Assembly (NCBI RefSeq): GCF_000702265.1
Contig: NZ_JNKZ01000004.1
Span: 310,001 to 374,000, forward strand
Length of the DNA stretch: 64,000 nucleotides
Reading direction: 5' to 3'
DNA from: Butyrivibrio sp. NC2002
GTDB taxonomy: Bacteria; Bacillota; Clostridia; Lachnospirales; Lachnospiraceae
In this document: one piece after another, positions 1-7,658 of the stretch
Layout of the letters: the number at the start of each line of letters is the position of its first letter
How positions within the stretch are numbered: the stretch's first letter is position 1
Notes under the pieces: generated by a model
Databases searched by the model: none
The model's input: the letters and a program-made list of their open reading frames with translations, nothing else
Told to the model about the DNA's origin: nothing
Position numbers and translations under genes: made by a program

Positions 1-67
1 TTTTCTTCTGTTTTTGTACAGCCTTACCGTACCCACTCTGAATCTCTATTGCAGATCCATCTGACAT
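1..67 (-). CDS. 5' end of an unidentified gene cut by the window edge
   Basis: An ATG at 67 follows a strong GGGAGG ribosome site, and the frame stays open for 22 codons to the left edge. The visible N-terminus (MSDGSAIEIQSGYGKAVQKQ) is polar with a lysine-rich end and matches no family I recognise. An in-frame ATG at 118 would add 17 hydrophobic residues but has a poorer ribosome site. It lies 85 bases downstream of the pRiA4b-family gene on the same strand, so the two may be cotranscribed. Confidence 0.45.
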   Translation of the reverse strand, partial: MSDGSAIEIQSGYGKAVQKQKK

Positions 68-152
68 TTTTAAAGTCCTCCCAACAACATCAATAATAAT
101 TGCAGCCCCGCAAATCATAACAAGCCTTACTTCACCTTCTGATTTCTGTAAA

Positions 153-1982
153 TCATAGCATATTTCCAGGCCTGCTCATCCTTCCTGTCCATCCAAGGCT
201 CCTTGCCCACGTCTTGGTCTCAGCCTTTTCCTCCGGATCATCGCCTGCCAGTGTCTCAAGCATTTCATAAAAACCGCTTATCCCGCCTACATCATCAAGG
301 ACATATAAGCCGTCTGCTGCCACGCATTTCGGATGCTGTTTCACATCCACATATGCAAGCACGTCGCGAAGTTCCTCCTCCACAGCCTGGTCCCCGTTGT
401 AATATCTGTATCGCTCAAGGCCATCATTCTCATTCATTATATCGATCACGAAAGCCTTGCATGTTGTCAGGTCTGCATTAGTCTTTCTGTCATATTTATC
501 CATCACGGTGATCTTTACACACCAGCCATCGCCATAATCATACAGATAATAAATCGTATCAAAAAGCGGTGTGAGTCTCGGGTTAAACTCATTAAAAAGT
601 CTGTGGCATCCGTCTTCATATAGCGGAATCATATAATCCGCCCTGTCCAGCCACTCCTCAGCTGTTCTCCCGGTCTCATCCATCAGCCCATCAGCATTCC
701 CGAAATATAGCCTGTCTTCCACATTATTTCTGTTATGGCGCCATAATTTCAGGTTATCTGCTGCCTCAATATAATCCTTAACTGTCTGCTCACCCAAACC
801 TGCTATCTTCTCATCGATTCTCTTCTTCTTTTTATCAAGTCTCTCGAGCCATTTTGCATAAGCCTTTTCCCTGGCCTTCCCTGCCCTGGGTGCCTTATTT
901 GTCAGAAGCTCACCGAGCGTAAGTCTTTCATTCAGGAAGTTAAGATTTTCCTCCATGATTATCTTGCTGTTCATCTCATCAAGTGACATGTCAGCTGTAA
1001 ACTTGGGATAATCCTCTGAAAACTTCTTCACCTTTCTCTGCGAATCAAAATATGTCTCACAAACAGCTTTCTGAGAATATGGCCCTTCGTATTTCCTCTT
1101 GAGCCAACTTTTTACACTCTCGCCTTCCTGGTAATCATCATCCCAGTAAAAGTCCGTGGAATCATCTGCTGGAAAATGTAAAAGGCTTCCGCACAGATTT
1201 TTCCATCCGCCTACTGTACCCCTTGTAATTCCTTGGAATTCATCCTTGGATATACAGAAGTTATGCAGGTGACCGTTCTGCCATCCAAAAAGTCTCTGTA
1301 TCATGTAATGCATTGCATGAAGGTTCATTGTGCTGGGCACCAGAACTTCGCGGGATATACCCTCTTTTGCTTTTGCAAGCTTCAGAAAATCATGTTCTTC
1401 ATCCGCATCAAGACCAAGCCCGTTTTCTCCCCACATGAAATGATCCCTTAATTCAACCTTCAACCTGTATACTGATTCATTATTCAAAAACGGATTTCGT
1501 TCAAGTTCTTCTTCGGTGTGGGGCTTTATGTTTATATTCCCTTCGCCCTGCGCTCCGTTCTCCATCAGGTAATCAATATCAATGCCCCGTTCTATAGTCA
1601 TGGCAGCTTCACCCTTATTTCTCATGTTCTCAGCTGCAACATGCATACGGTCACGATACTCTTTTGATTTCATGGCATCCGTTGAATCCGATTTACCGTA
1701 CTGACCACGGGAATATGGTAAAAACGTCTGTATTGTCCTGACATCCTTCCCCAGCTTCTCAGCGATTTCCTCTGTTGAAAAGCCCTGCTGCCGAAGATCT
1801 GCTATCTGCTTCGTCCTCTTAGAACTCCATAATCCTTCCGTTATCAGAACCCTCTGCACCCTCACCTGCGTGGTATTAAGTTTTTTTGCGATCTGGGCTA
1901 TTGACTTAGTAGTCTCATACTCGTCTATAATAGACTGGTAAAGCTCATCAACTTCGTTGTTATCCGGCATCTTTTCCGTCAC
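153..1982 (-). CDS. pRiA4b ORF-3-family protein with N-terminal HTH region
   Basis: 609 aa from a GTG at 1982; an in-frame ATG at 1970 is an alternative. Residues 15-90 hold two short helix-turn-helix-like stretches of the kind used to match DNA repeats. Residues from about 170 match the plasmid pRiA4b ORF-3 fold: VELRD, then LHAMHYMIQRLFGW followed by LHNF, and near the C-terminus the family hallmark YDYGDGW at about residue 490. Family members are common on plasmids and integrative elements; their biochemical role is not established. The HTH suggests a DNA-binding regulator. It has its own TTGACA-17-TATCTT promoter, and its promoter, leader and first 14 codons are duplicated at 17829-18015. 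Family assignment is good; function is unknown. Confidence 0.75.
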   Translation of the reverse strand: MTEKMPDNNEVDELYQSIIDEYETTKSIAQIAKKLNTTQVRVQRVLITEGLWSSKRTKQIADLRQQGFSTEEIAEKLGKDVRTIQTFLPYSRGQYGKSDSTDAMKSKEYRDRMHVAAENMRNKGEAAMTIERGIDIDYLMENGAQGEGNINIKPHTEEELERNPFLNNESVYRLKVELRDHFMWGENGLGLDADEEHDFLKLAKAKEGISREVLVPSTMNLHAMHYMIQRLFGWQNGHLHNFCISKDEFQGITRGTVGGWKNLCGSLLHFPADDSTDFYWDDDYQEGESVKSWLKRKYEGPYSQKAVCETYFDSQRKVKKFSEDYPKFTADMSLDEMNSKIIMEENLNFLNERLTLGELLTNKAPRAGKAREKAYAKWLERLDKKKKRIDEKIAGLGEQTVKDYIEAADNLKLWRHNRNNVEDRLYFGNADGLMDETGRTAEEWLDRADYMIPLYEDGCHRLFNEFNPRLTPLFDTIYYLYDYGDGWCVKITVMDKYDRKTNADLTTCKAFVIDIMNENDGLERYRYYNGDQAVEEELRDVLAYVDVKQHPKCVAADGLYVLDDVGGISGFYEMLETLAGDDPEEKAETKTWARSLGWTGRMSRPGNML

Positions 1983-2023
1983 AGCTTTCGTTTCCTTTCG
2001 ATAAGGTTGTAGCTACTGACCTA

Positions 2024-2052
2024 AAGATATCGTTTATTGCACTTCGTGTCAA
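2024..2052 (-). promoter_or_regulatory. Sigma-A-type promoter of the pRiA4b-family gene
   Basis: On the minus strand TTGACA (2052-2047) is followed after 17 bases by TATCTT (2029-2024), about 42 bases before the start codon. The same boxes and spacing are preserved in the duplicated copy at 17914-17942, which argues that the promoter is functional. Confidence 0.75.
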
Positions 2053-2077
2053 CCTAGGTTTAGAAAATAAAAATTTT

Positions 2078-2113
2078 GCTGATCTCGATTCCTGTCACTT
2101 GAATGAGACCAGC
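2078..2113 (-). terminator. Terminator after the Sel1-repeat gene
   Basis: GCTGGTCTC and GAGATCAGC pair across an 18-base loop and are followed on the minus strand by AAAATTTTTATTTT. It ends transcription from the Sel1-repeat gene and insulates the promoter just beyond it. Closely related hairpins occur near 17968 and 20110. Confidence 0.65.
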
Positions 2114-2159
2114 AATTTTTTAATAAAGTCAATGCATTACTTTCTGAGAAAATAGTTCT

Positions 2160-4184
2160 TTAATCATTTTTAATCATAGACAACAATTCGTTACTTCTTT
2201 CTAAATTCCTTTTTACACCAATTCCCTTCGAATAGCATTCTGCTAATGCTTTAATTGCTCGCTCATCACCATATTGAATTGCATCTTCATAATAACTGAT
2301 TGCCCTTTCGTTATTACATTCTGTGCCAATGCCATTTACTAACATATAACCTAACTTGTACGCAGTAGATGCTCTCCCATAATTGAATAGATATTTTACC
2401 ACCGATGCATTATTAGTGTATCCTTCATAAGCTCTTTCATAATGTTCAAAAGCAGCTTCTCTGTCCACTCCCGCATGTTTATCTCCAACACCAGTATAGT
2501 ATAGATCTCCAAGTTCTTCTAACCCACTTGGTTCATCACTATCCAAACCTTTGTAGTAAAAAGGTTTTATATCCTTTTTACTAATTTCATACTCTTCTGA
2601 TTCTCCAATTAAGTCTGCATTCAAAAAAAATGAAATCATTCCACATAAATAATCTGTTTTTTGTAATTTATACGCTTTAAGAAAACACTCTATTGCATTT
2701 TTATAGTATCTCTTTTCTTTTTGATCCAGAATAAGGTACCTAGACCCCATCATTATTTGTATCGTACTCCATTCGACATTCTCAAACATCCATCCATATT
2801 TTTCAATATTTTTCTCTCGTCCATCACCATCAACCATACATTCTGGTGAAAAACATTTATTAAAGGCTGCAAGCCAGTATCCTCCCTCCAAAGCTTTTGA
2901 AGTATAATTCTTATATACTCCACAAGAGGCGCTTAACATCCTTTGTTCTCTCTCATTCAATTCGATATTCTTATCTTTTTCTATAGAATCCATAATATAA
3001 AAATGGAAAAATATATTTGATAATAATTGACTTGCTATTAAATCTCCCCTATCAGCCATTTTCCCAACTTGTGGAAGAGCTTTATTTCTCCAAGATTCAG
3101 CTTTAGTTTTACTTCCCTGATTATACATGTGCAATGAATATTCAAGACAACAAAGAGAATCTCTTCTCTGAATTCCCAAATTCACATATTTCAAGTATAA
3201 TTCATCATTTTTCTCTGTTGTACCATACGCACTGCGATAATAGCGTGCAGCAAAGTAGCATGCCCTTGCATCACCAATATCTGCTGAATGTATAAATTTA
3301 GGATACGCTTCTATCAATCTGCCAGCATAAAAAAGTTTTTCTGCTTCCTCACGCTCTTGTTTTGCAGTCGGATTTGTAATAGAAAAATCTCCTTCAGCAA
3401 CCTTATGAGATATTACACTGTTAATTAATGACTCAAAAACATGATTGAGGTTTGTAGTATCATATTTTTTTTCGATTCCATATTGCAATGCAACATCCAG
3501 GACAATATCCTCCCTATCAAGATTTTCATCTTTTGCAAAATAAATTTTGTGTATCAGCAAAAGAACCAACTTAGCATACTCATTATCTTCTATTGTTGAT
3601 AATTCTGTGTATACTAACGGAATTTCTTTTTCGTCCATATCAGAAACATCTATCAAGAAATCTATAACATCTATATTTTTACCATTAAGAACATCATGAT
3701 TATTCATGCTCATGCAGATATTATTCAGCGCTCGAGGGTCAGATAATATCACGTTGTCTAATTGGGCGATTATCATACATATAGCTGTGATTGGCTTAAC
3801 ACTGCTATAATATCCATTATTTATTTCATTTAATAACAATACTAGATTAGAAAGGCTAGTTAATTTCTCCTTAAAACATACGGTATTCCCTGCAAGTTTT
3901 TTGATATAAGAAGCATTATTACGTACAATATCTGATATTTCTTTTTCATCCAGTGATTTTTTCAAAAGATATTGCGCTATAATCTGTTGTGCTTGCGCAA
4001 GCGTACTTACTTGCTCTGAGAGCTTCATTTCTCCTTTTCTGGAAAAAGTTACTGTCTCCCACAAACGGATATACCATTTCTCATGTTTAATTATTTCAAA
4101 TTGTTCTTCTGAAACAGAAGACAACTTTTTTATTGCATCTTCCATATCAAAGGAATTATTATTCTTGTCAATACCCATACTCAT
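2160..4184 (-). CDS. Sel1/TPR-repeat protein
   Basis: 674 aa, soluble, no signal peptide. The N-terminal ~270 residues are helical without a recognised domain. From about residue 275 there are Sel1-like helical repeats, for example the segment ending in DARACYFAARYYRSAYG, then GLEELGDLYYTGVGD, and near the C-terminus AYKLGYMLVNGIGT and AIKALAECYSKGIGV. Sel1 repeats are protein-interaction scaffolds, and in bacteria they often occur in signalling or interbacterial and phage-response loci. The start lies 15 bases after the 415-aa gene, so the pair forms a two-gene operon ended by the hairpin at 2078-2113. The partner is unknown; an adaptor for the neighbouring 415-aa membrane protein is a plausible inference. 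Confidence 0.75.
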   Translation of the reverse strand: MSMGIDKNNNSFDMEDAIKKLSSVSEEQFEIIKHEKWYIRLWETVTFSRKGEMKLSEQVSTLAQAQQIIAQYLLKKSLDEKEISDIVRNNASYIKKLAGNTVCFKEKLTSLSNLVLLLNEINNGYYSSVKPITAICMIIAQLDNVILSDPRALNNICMSMNNHDVLNGKNIDVIDFLIDVSDMDEKEIPLVYTELSTIEDNEYAKLVLLLIHKIYFAKDENLDREDIVLDVALQYGIEKKYDTTNLNHVFESLINSVISHKVAEGDFSITNPTAKQEREEAEKLFYAGRLIEAYPKFIHSADIGDARACYFAARYYRSAYGTTEKNDELYLKYVNLGIQRRDSLCCLEYSLHMYNQGSKTKAESWRNKALPQVGKMADRGDLIASQLLSNIFFHFYIMDSIEKDKNIELNEREQRMLSASCGVYKNYTSKALEGGYWLAAFNKCFSPECMVDGDGREKNIEKYGWMFENVEWSTIQIMMGSRYLILDQKEKRYYKNAIECFLKAYKLQKTDYLCGMISFFLNADLIGESEEYEISKKDIKPFYYKGLDSDEPSGLEELGDLYYTGVGDKHAGVDREAAFEHYERAYEGYTNNASVVKYLFNYGRASTAYKLGYMLVNGIGTECNNERAISYYEDAIQYGDERAIKALAECYSKGIGVKRNLERSNELLSMIKND

Positions 4185-4199
4185 TGATTATATCTCCGC

Positions 4200-5447
4200 T
4201 CATTTATCTAACTCGTTCATCAAAGTTTCAATATCCTTTTGTATACTCTTAGTCTCTTGAATATTATGTAATATCTCTCTATCATTCTTATCTATCTCTC
4301 TTATGCAGTAAGCAAGACTATAAGTCATTCCACATACATATCCAGAAGCATCTAATGCCGCTGCGTATGCTCCTTTCCCATATATCTCATCTAAAACATT
4401 GGAAGTTGATGAATTTACATATATGCCCACAGCATTTCCTGTAATAACACCCATTACACCTATTGGAAGAAAAATCGTCACTCCTCCAAGTATTCCTCCA
4501 ACTAATGCTCCATTCAGACAACCTTCAGAGATATCTTTGTATGCCTCTTCTCTAGACAATTCACCATTACGATAACGAATATATGTTGTAATTGCAGATA
4601 CCGACAATGATACTGCGCCTCCTACTATCGCACCATTTAAAGCATGTTTGGCAATTTGTGAAGATGGAACCTTGGTGTACGCCTCGCCTTTAGCTATTTT
4701 TCTCTCTTGCCTTCTTGTTGATTCTCTAATATCCAGAACAGTATTCTTTTCTTCTACCGGATTAAGTAACCCCGCATCCGAAGCTGCTAGCTTTGTTCCT
4801 GCTGGTCCAAAAATAATATCTTGTTGATTAGCATATCCTTTCTCAATTGCTTTTTTCACATCAGCAATACCTGTGCTATTCTTTGTCATTTGATTAGATG
4901 ATGCTTTAATAGTAGTTCTACTTATCTGTTTTCCAGTAAATCTATTGTATGTAATGCCATCAATTCCAGGAGCATTATTTGATAATAGTTCGTTTCTTTC
5001 CCACAATGCAGATAATTGCCCCTGCTTTTGCCTTAACCAATCAACTTCTTCAGAGTATCCCGTAAGTTTTGATTCAAAACTAGTCAAGGCTCTTGGTCTT
5101 TCTTTAGCATTCTTTATTACATTTTCCATATATGTTCTAGCCTTCTCGGGAGTCGAAAATGCACCACACTTCGAAAAAGGTTCCTCGTTTAATCGCTTGA
5201 ATACTTGTATATCTCTCGCAAATTGTTGTGTCCCTTCATAAGATAACTCACTCCCGGTCAAAGAATTAATGTACTGCGCAGCTTTATCTAATGCCTGTGT
5301 AGTAATAAGCGCTTCCTCACCTGCAACAACGGAAAAATCTGCTGCTTGATAAAGCAATTCTGGATGCGTTTTCAGTTGAATTCTAATCTTAGGGCATAAC
5401 TCATCCTCATTATGAAAAGATTTACACTCAGAACAATACCACTTCAT
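4200..5447 (-). CDS. Zinc-ribbon-start protein with glycine-rich membrane segments
   Basis: 415 aa. The N-terminus has CSEC and a further ELCP cysteine, a possible partial zinc knuckle. Residues 20-260 are polar and charged. From about residue 265 to 375 there are three or four hydrophobic, glycine-rich stretches (GAIVGGAVSLSVSAI, GALVGGILGGVTIFLPIGVMGVITG), which resemble glycine-zipper membrane-inserting helices. The C-terminal 40 residues are a charged helix. Known glycine-zipper proteins include pore-forming toxins and effectors, but I see no definite family. It is first gene of an operon with the Sel1-repeat protein, and this pairing suggests a membrane effector plus scaffold (inference). 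A bacteriocin-like or abortive-infection role is possible. Confidence 0.6.
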   Translation of the reverse strand: MKWYCSECKSFHNEDELCPKIRIQLKTHPELLYQAADFSVVAGEEALITTQALDKAAQYINSLTGSELSYEGTQQFARDIQVFKRLNEEPFSKCGAFSTPEKARTYMENVIKNAKERPRALTSFESKLTGYSEEVDWLRQKQGQLSALWERNELLSNNAPGIDGITYNRFTGKQISRTTIKASSNQMTKNSTGIADVKKAIEKGYANQQDIIFGPAGTKLAASDAGLLNPVEEKNTVLDIRESTRRQERKIAKGEAYTKVPSSQIAKHALNGAIVGGAVSLSVSAITTYIRYRNGELSREEAYKDISEGCLNGALVGGILGGVTIFLPIGVMGVITGNAVGIYVNSSTSNVLDEIYGKGAYAAALDASGYVCGMTYSLAYCIREIDKNDREILHNIQETKSIQKDIETLMNELDK

Positions 5448-5838
5448 TTATATCCTTTTCCTCTCTAAAAGAGCCATTTAAGCAATTTAACTCTCATTGT
5501 GCCTTTAAATATGCTAAACGGACATTCCATACACAACAAAACGACTTTTACAATAAAATTATACTTCCGAGCAAGATTATCACATATTAAATATCCATAA
5601 AAATCATATTTATTACTTACAAATAAACGCTCCTTACCTAATATATTTCAAGTAAGGAGCGCCAAGTACGTATTCAACTTCCCGCAACTATTTACTTATT
5701 CTCACCATCAACCTTAAATCCAAAAGTATACTCAGTCTCATACTGCTGTAAATCCTGATAATATATCTTCAATACAGTAAAAACCCCCATCTCATTCTTT
5801 CATTACGAATGTAATGCATCATACCACTAGTATAATAA
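5448..5838. other. Intergenic stretch with one terminator
   Basis: About 390 AT-rich bases without a convincing gene. The only structure seen is the terminator at 5628-5661. The remainder presumably carries the promoter of the 415-aa/Sel1 operon, but no box pair stands out. Confidence 0.5.
5628..5661 (-). terminator. Terminator hairpin after the 65-aa gene
   Basis: CGCTCCTTAC pairs with GTAAGGAGCG across a 14-base loop: a perfect 10-bp stem followed on the minus strand by TTTATTTG. It probably ends the transcript of the small genes at 5839-7572. Confidence 0.6.
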
Positions 5839-6036
5839 TCAATCATTCTCGTCCCAATCTCCCATAGCCCAAAGCCAGGCTTCCTTATCGGCTCGATCGC
5901 GCTCAAGTTCTTCCTGCCTTCGGTAGAATTCTTTCTTTTCAGAACGGGACATATTCTTTGTAAGCTTCTCTATTTCACTATCTGTTAATCTGACATCATG
6001 TTCATCATCACTTGAAAACAATCCAAATATACCCAT
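5839..6036 (-). CDS. Small charged hypothetical protein
   Basis: 65 aa when started at the ATG at 6036, which has AAAGGTGG five bases upstream; a GTG at 6045 would overlap that site. After a short hydrophobic start (MGIFGLF) the protein is strongly charged, with the pattern RSEKKEFYRRQEELERDRAD typical of a single amphipathic or coiled helix, and an acidic, tryptophan-containing end. No family is recognised. It sits with other small proteins of 92-174 aa on the same strand. Confidence 0.5.
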   Translation of the reverse strand: MGIFGLFSSDDEHDVRLTDSEIEKLTKNMSRSEKKEFYRRQEELERDRADKEAWLWAMGDWDEND

Positions 6037-6254
6037 GCATACCACCTTTCACGAATTTAGCCTTTTGTATAAAAGATTCTTTTATGTTTCACTTACTATA
6101 TTCAAACGTTTATTTTAGAAAGGAGTGCCCGGCTAATCTCACGAAATCCCCTACCAGACTAAATGCCCTGTGATCACATATCCAACTACCCAGAGGATGG
6201 ATCATTCCATTCAGATATGCTTTATGTCAATCAAAACACCTCTTTGTAAATAGC

Positions 6255-6533
6255 TTAAAAATCAAAATCATCAAAACCGTCTGCATCAAATCCGGCATCC
6301 TCAAGAGCTTCTCGCCTCCCATCAGGATCCATCATCTCCAGATCATCCCTGGAAAGGCCAGCCATTTCAAGCTCGTCCTCGAGTTCTTCTTCCTCATCAT
6401 CAAAATCGGATGAATCATTATCCTCTTTGAAAACTGTATCATTTATAAAAGCCCATTCACCGGCATCTATATGCCCATCATTATTCAGATCAAATGGAGT
6501 ATTTCCAAACATATCATCAAAAGGTCCATTCAT
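6255..6533 (-). CDS. Small acidic protein with one EF-hand-like loop
   Basis: 92 aa from ATG 6533, which has AAAGGAG at the right spacing; the longer reading from 6551 is less likely. Residues around 15-30 contain DLNNDGHIDAGE, a canonical DxNxDGxIDxxE calcium-binding loop, following a GNTPF motif. The rest is extremely acidic (EEEELEDELE and a DDFDF end). A single loop suggests calcium binding on dimerisation, or a loop of non-calcium function. The protein 0.7 kb upstream (7219-7572) begins with the same layout, so these are paralogues. The stop lies just before a spacer leading to 5839-6036. Confidence 0.6.
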   Translation of the reverse strand: MNGPFDDMFGNTPFDLNNDGHIDAGEWAFINDTVFKEDNDSSDFDDEEEELEDELEMAGLSRDDLEMMDPDGRREALEDAGFDADGFDDFDF

Positions 6534-6550
6534 AACAAGCTCCTTTCCCA

Positions 6551-7075
6551 TCAGTGATGATCATTCCAATAATCTTCAGCTGCATCATAAGCTTCGTCTT
6601 CATCATCATAATCATCTTCATAGTCGTAGAATTCTTCATACTTGTCATCAGCAAAATCCTGAGCGGATTTATAATCGTAAACATCATAGGAATCATATTT
6701 CTTCTTGGAACTTGAATATGACTTCTTTGAAGTGCTCTTCTTGCTGCTGTATGAAGAACTGTTGCTTGATGTCGTGGTAGGCTTATGGTCGTAGCAGTAG
6801 ATGCTGCCAGTACTTCTCTTTCTGGTGCAGCCGGACTTAGCGCAATGACCTACAGAAGCGCTTGTATAGGACTTGGTACTGCTAGAATATGAGCTGCTGG
6901 AAGAGCTCGTAGATGGCTTATGAACATAGCAATATATACTTCCAGTACTTCTTATCCTGGTACATCCGGATTTAGCACACTGGCTACTATATGCCCTCGC
7001 GCTCATGGGTATACTTCCAAACAAGGTAATTGCTACAACGAATGTTGTAATAAGAGTAATTATAGTCTTTTTCAT
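6551..7075 (-). CDS. Secreted protein with two Cys/His repeats
   Basis: 174 aa from ATG 7075, preceded by a purine-rich GGAGGGCGGG. Residues 1-30 form a signal peptide with an MKKT start, a hydrophobic core and an SARA cleavage region. Two near-identical repeats follow, each with the pattern CAKSGC, then an arginine-rich RSTGS, then IYCY and a His, separated by serine/tyrosine-rich linkers. The Cys4/His arrangement suggests small metal-binding or disulphide knots outside the cell. The C-terminus is a strongly acidic DYEDDYDDEDE tract. No defined family is recognised; it could be a wall-associated or processed peptide. It is contiguous with the EF-hand-like gene downstream. Confidence 0.6.
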   Translation of the reverse strand: MKKTIITLITTFVVAITLFGSIPMSARAYSSQCAKSGCTRIRSTGSIYCYVHKPSTSSSSSSYSSSTKSYTSASVGHCAKSGCTRKRSTGSIYCYDHKPTTTSSNSSSYSSKKSTSKKSYSSSKKKYDSYDVYDYKSAQDFADDKYEEFYDYEDDYDDEDEAYDAAEDYWNDHH

Positions 7076-7218
7076 GATCCCGCCCTCCATAACTTCTCTG
7101 AAAACGGTGTGGTATCTCTATATACAAGATACACTTTACTGATCCACAAAAAAATATCTCTTTTCGAAAAATAAGCGTATATAATTCGCTATATATTCAC
7201 TTGCCCTAAATCTGATAC

Positions 7219-7572
7219 TTAAACACTTGCTAATACCTTTATTAAAACAATTATGGCAAGCATAATTAATCCCGGCACAGGTGCATAGAAAAATATGTTT
7301 ATAGCTATAATAATCAAGAACCAGAATACCGCCTTACTATGCCTATCTGCTTGGATTATTTCATCTACACTCTTTTCCCGTTCTGTTCTACCGCTCCTCT
7401 TTCGTTCTCCTCCATTATAAGAACCACTTGTAGAAGATGTTTTACCACCCAGGCTACTGCCCGAATCTCTATCACTATAATATGTATCATGTATAAAAGA
7501 AGCTTCATTTGCATCTATATGCCCATCATGATTCGAATCAAACGGAGAATTATCATATACACTGTGACTCAT
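7219..7572 (-). CDS. EF-hand-like protein with C-terminal membrane hairpin
   Basis: 117 aa with AAGGAGG upstream of its ATG. Near the N-terminus NSPFDSNHDGHIDANE contains the DxNxDGxIDxxE loop, matching the layout of the 92-aa protein at 6255-6533. A serine/glycine-rich linker and a basic stretch (GGERKRSGRTEREKS) lead to two predicted membrane helices near the C-terminus (AVFWFLIIIAINIFFYAPV and LIMLAIIVLIKVLA). The loop would probably face the cytoplasm or cell surface depending on topology. A membrane-bound partner of the small acidic EF-hand-like protein is a reasonable inference. Confidence 0.6.
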   Translation of the reverse strand: MSHSVYDNSPFDSNHDGHIDANEASFIHDTYYSDRDSGSSLGGKTSSTSGSYNGGERKRSGRTEREKSVDEIIQADRHSKAVFWFLIIIAINIFFYAPVPGLIMLAIIVLIKVLASV

Positions 7573-7603
7573 CTTTGCACCTCCTTATCGCCATAATTAC
7601 AAA

Positions 7604-7623
7604 AGGGGAGCTCGTGCCCCCCT
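7604..7623 (-). terminator. Probable terminator of the helicase operon
   Basis: On the minus strand a run of G bases pairs with CCCC across a short loop and is followed by TTTTG, 36 bases after the stop of the NERD-helicase gene. The stem is short, so this is only probable. Confidence 0.4.
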
Positions 7624-7658
7624 AATTACTTTTCTTTACTCCCAGATACGAATTCAAT

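Larger units (their letters stand above)
1939..2125. repeat. Direct repeat copy A (terminator-promoter-leader unit)
   Basis: This stretch aligns without gaps to 17829-18015 at a constant offset of 15,890 bp. The first ~95 bases, covering the first codons and leader of the pRiA4b-family gene, are nearly identical. The distal part, with the promoter spacer and the terminator hairpin, has diverged more but keeps its elements. The two copies bracket the Sel1, EF-hand and helicase cargo, which could be lost or gained by homologous recombination between them. Confidence 0.85.

Noticed and set aside
6551..7075. Repeated units as a CRISPR-like or tandem DNA array
   Set aside because: Only two units, inside a coding sequence, translating to the same Cys/His motif.
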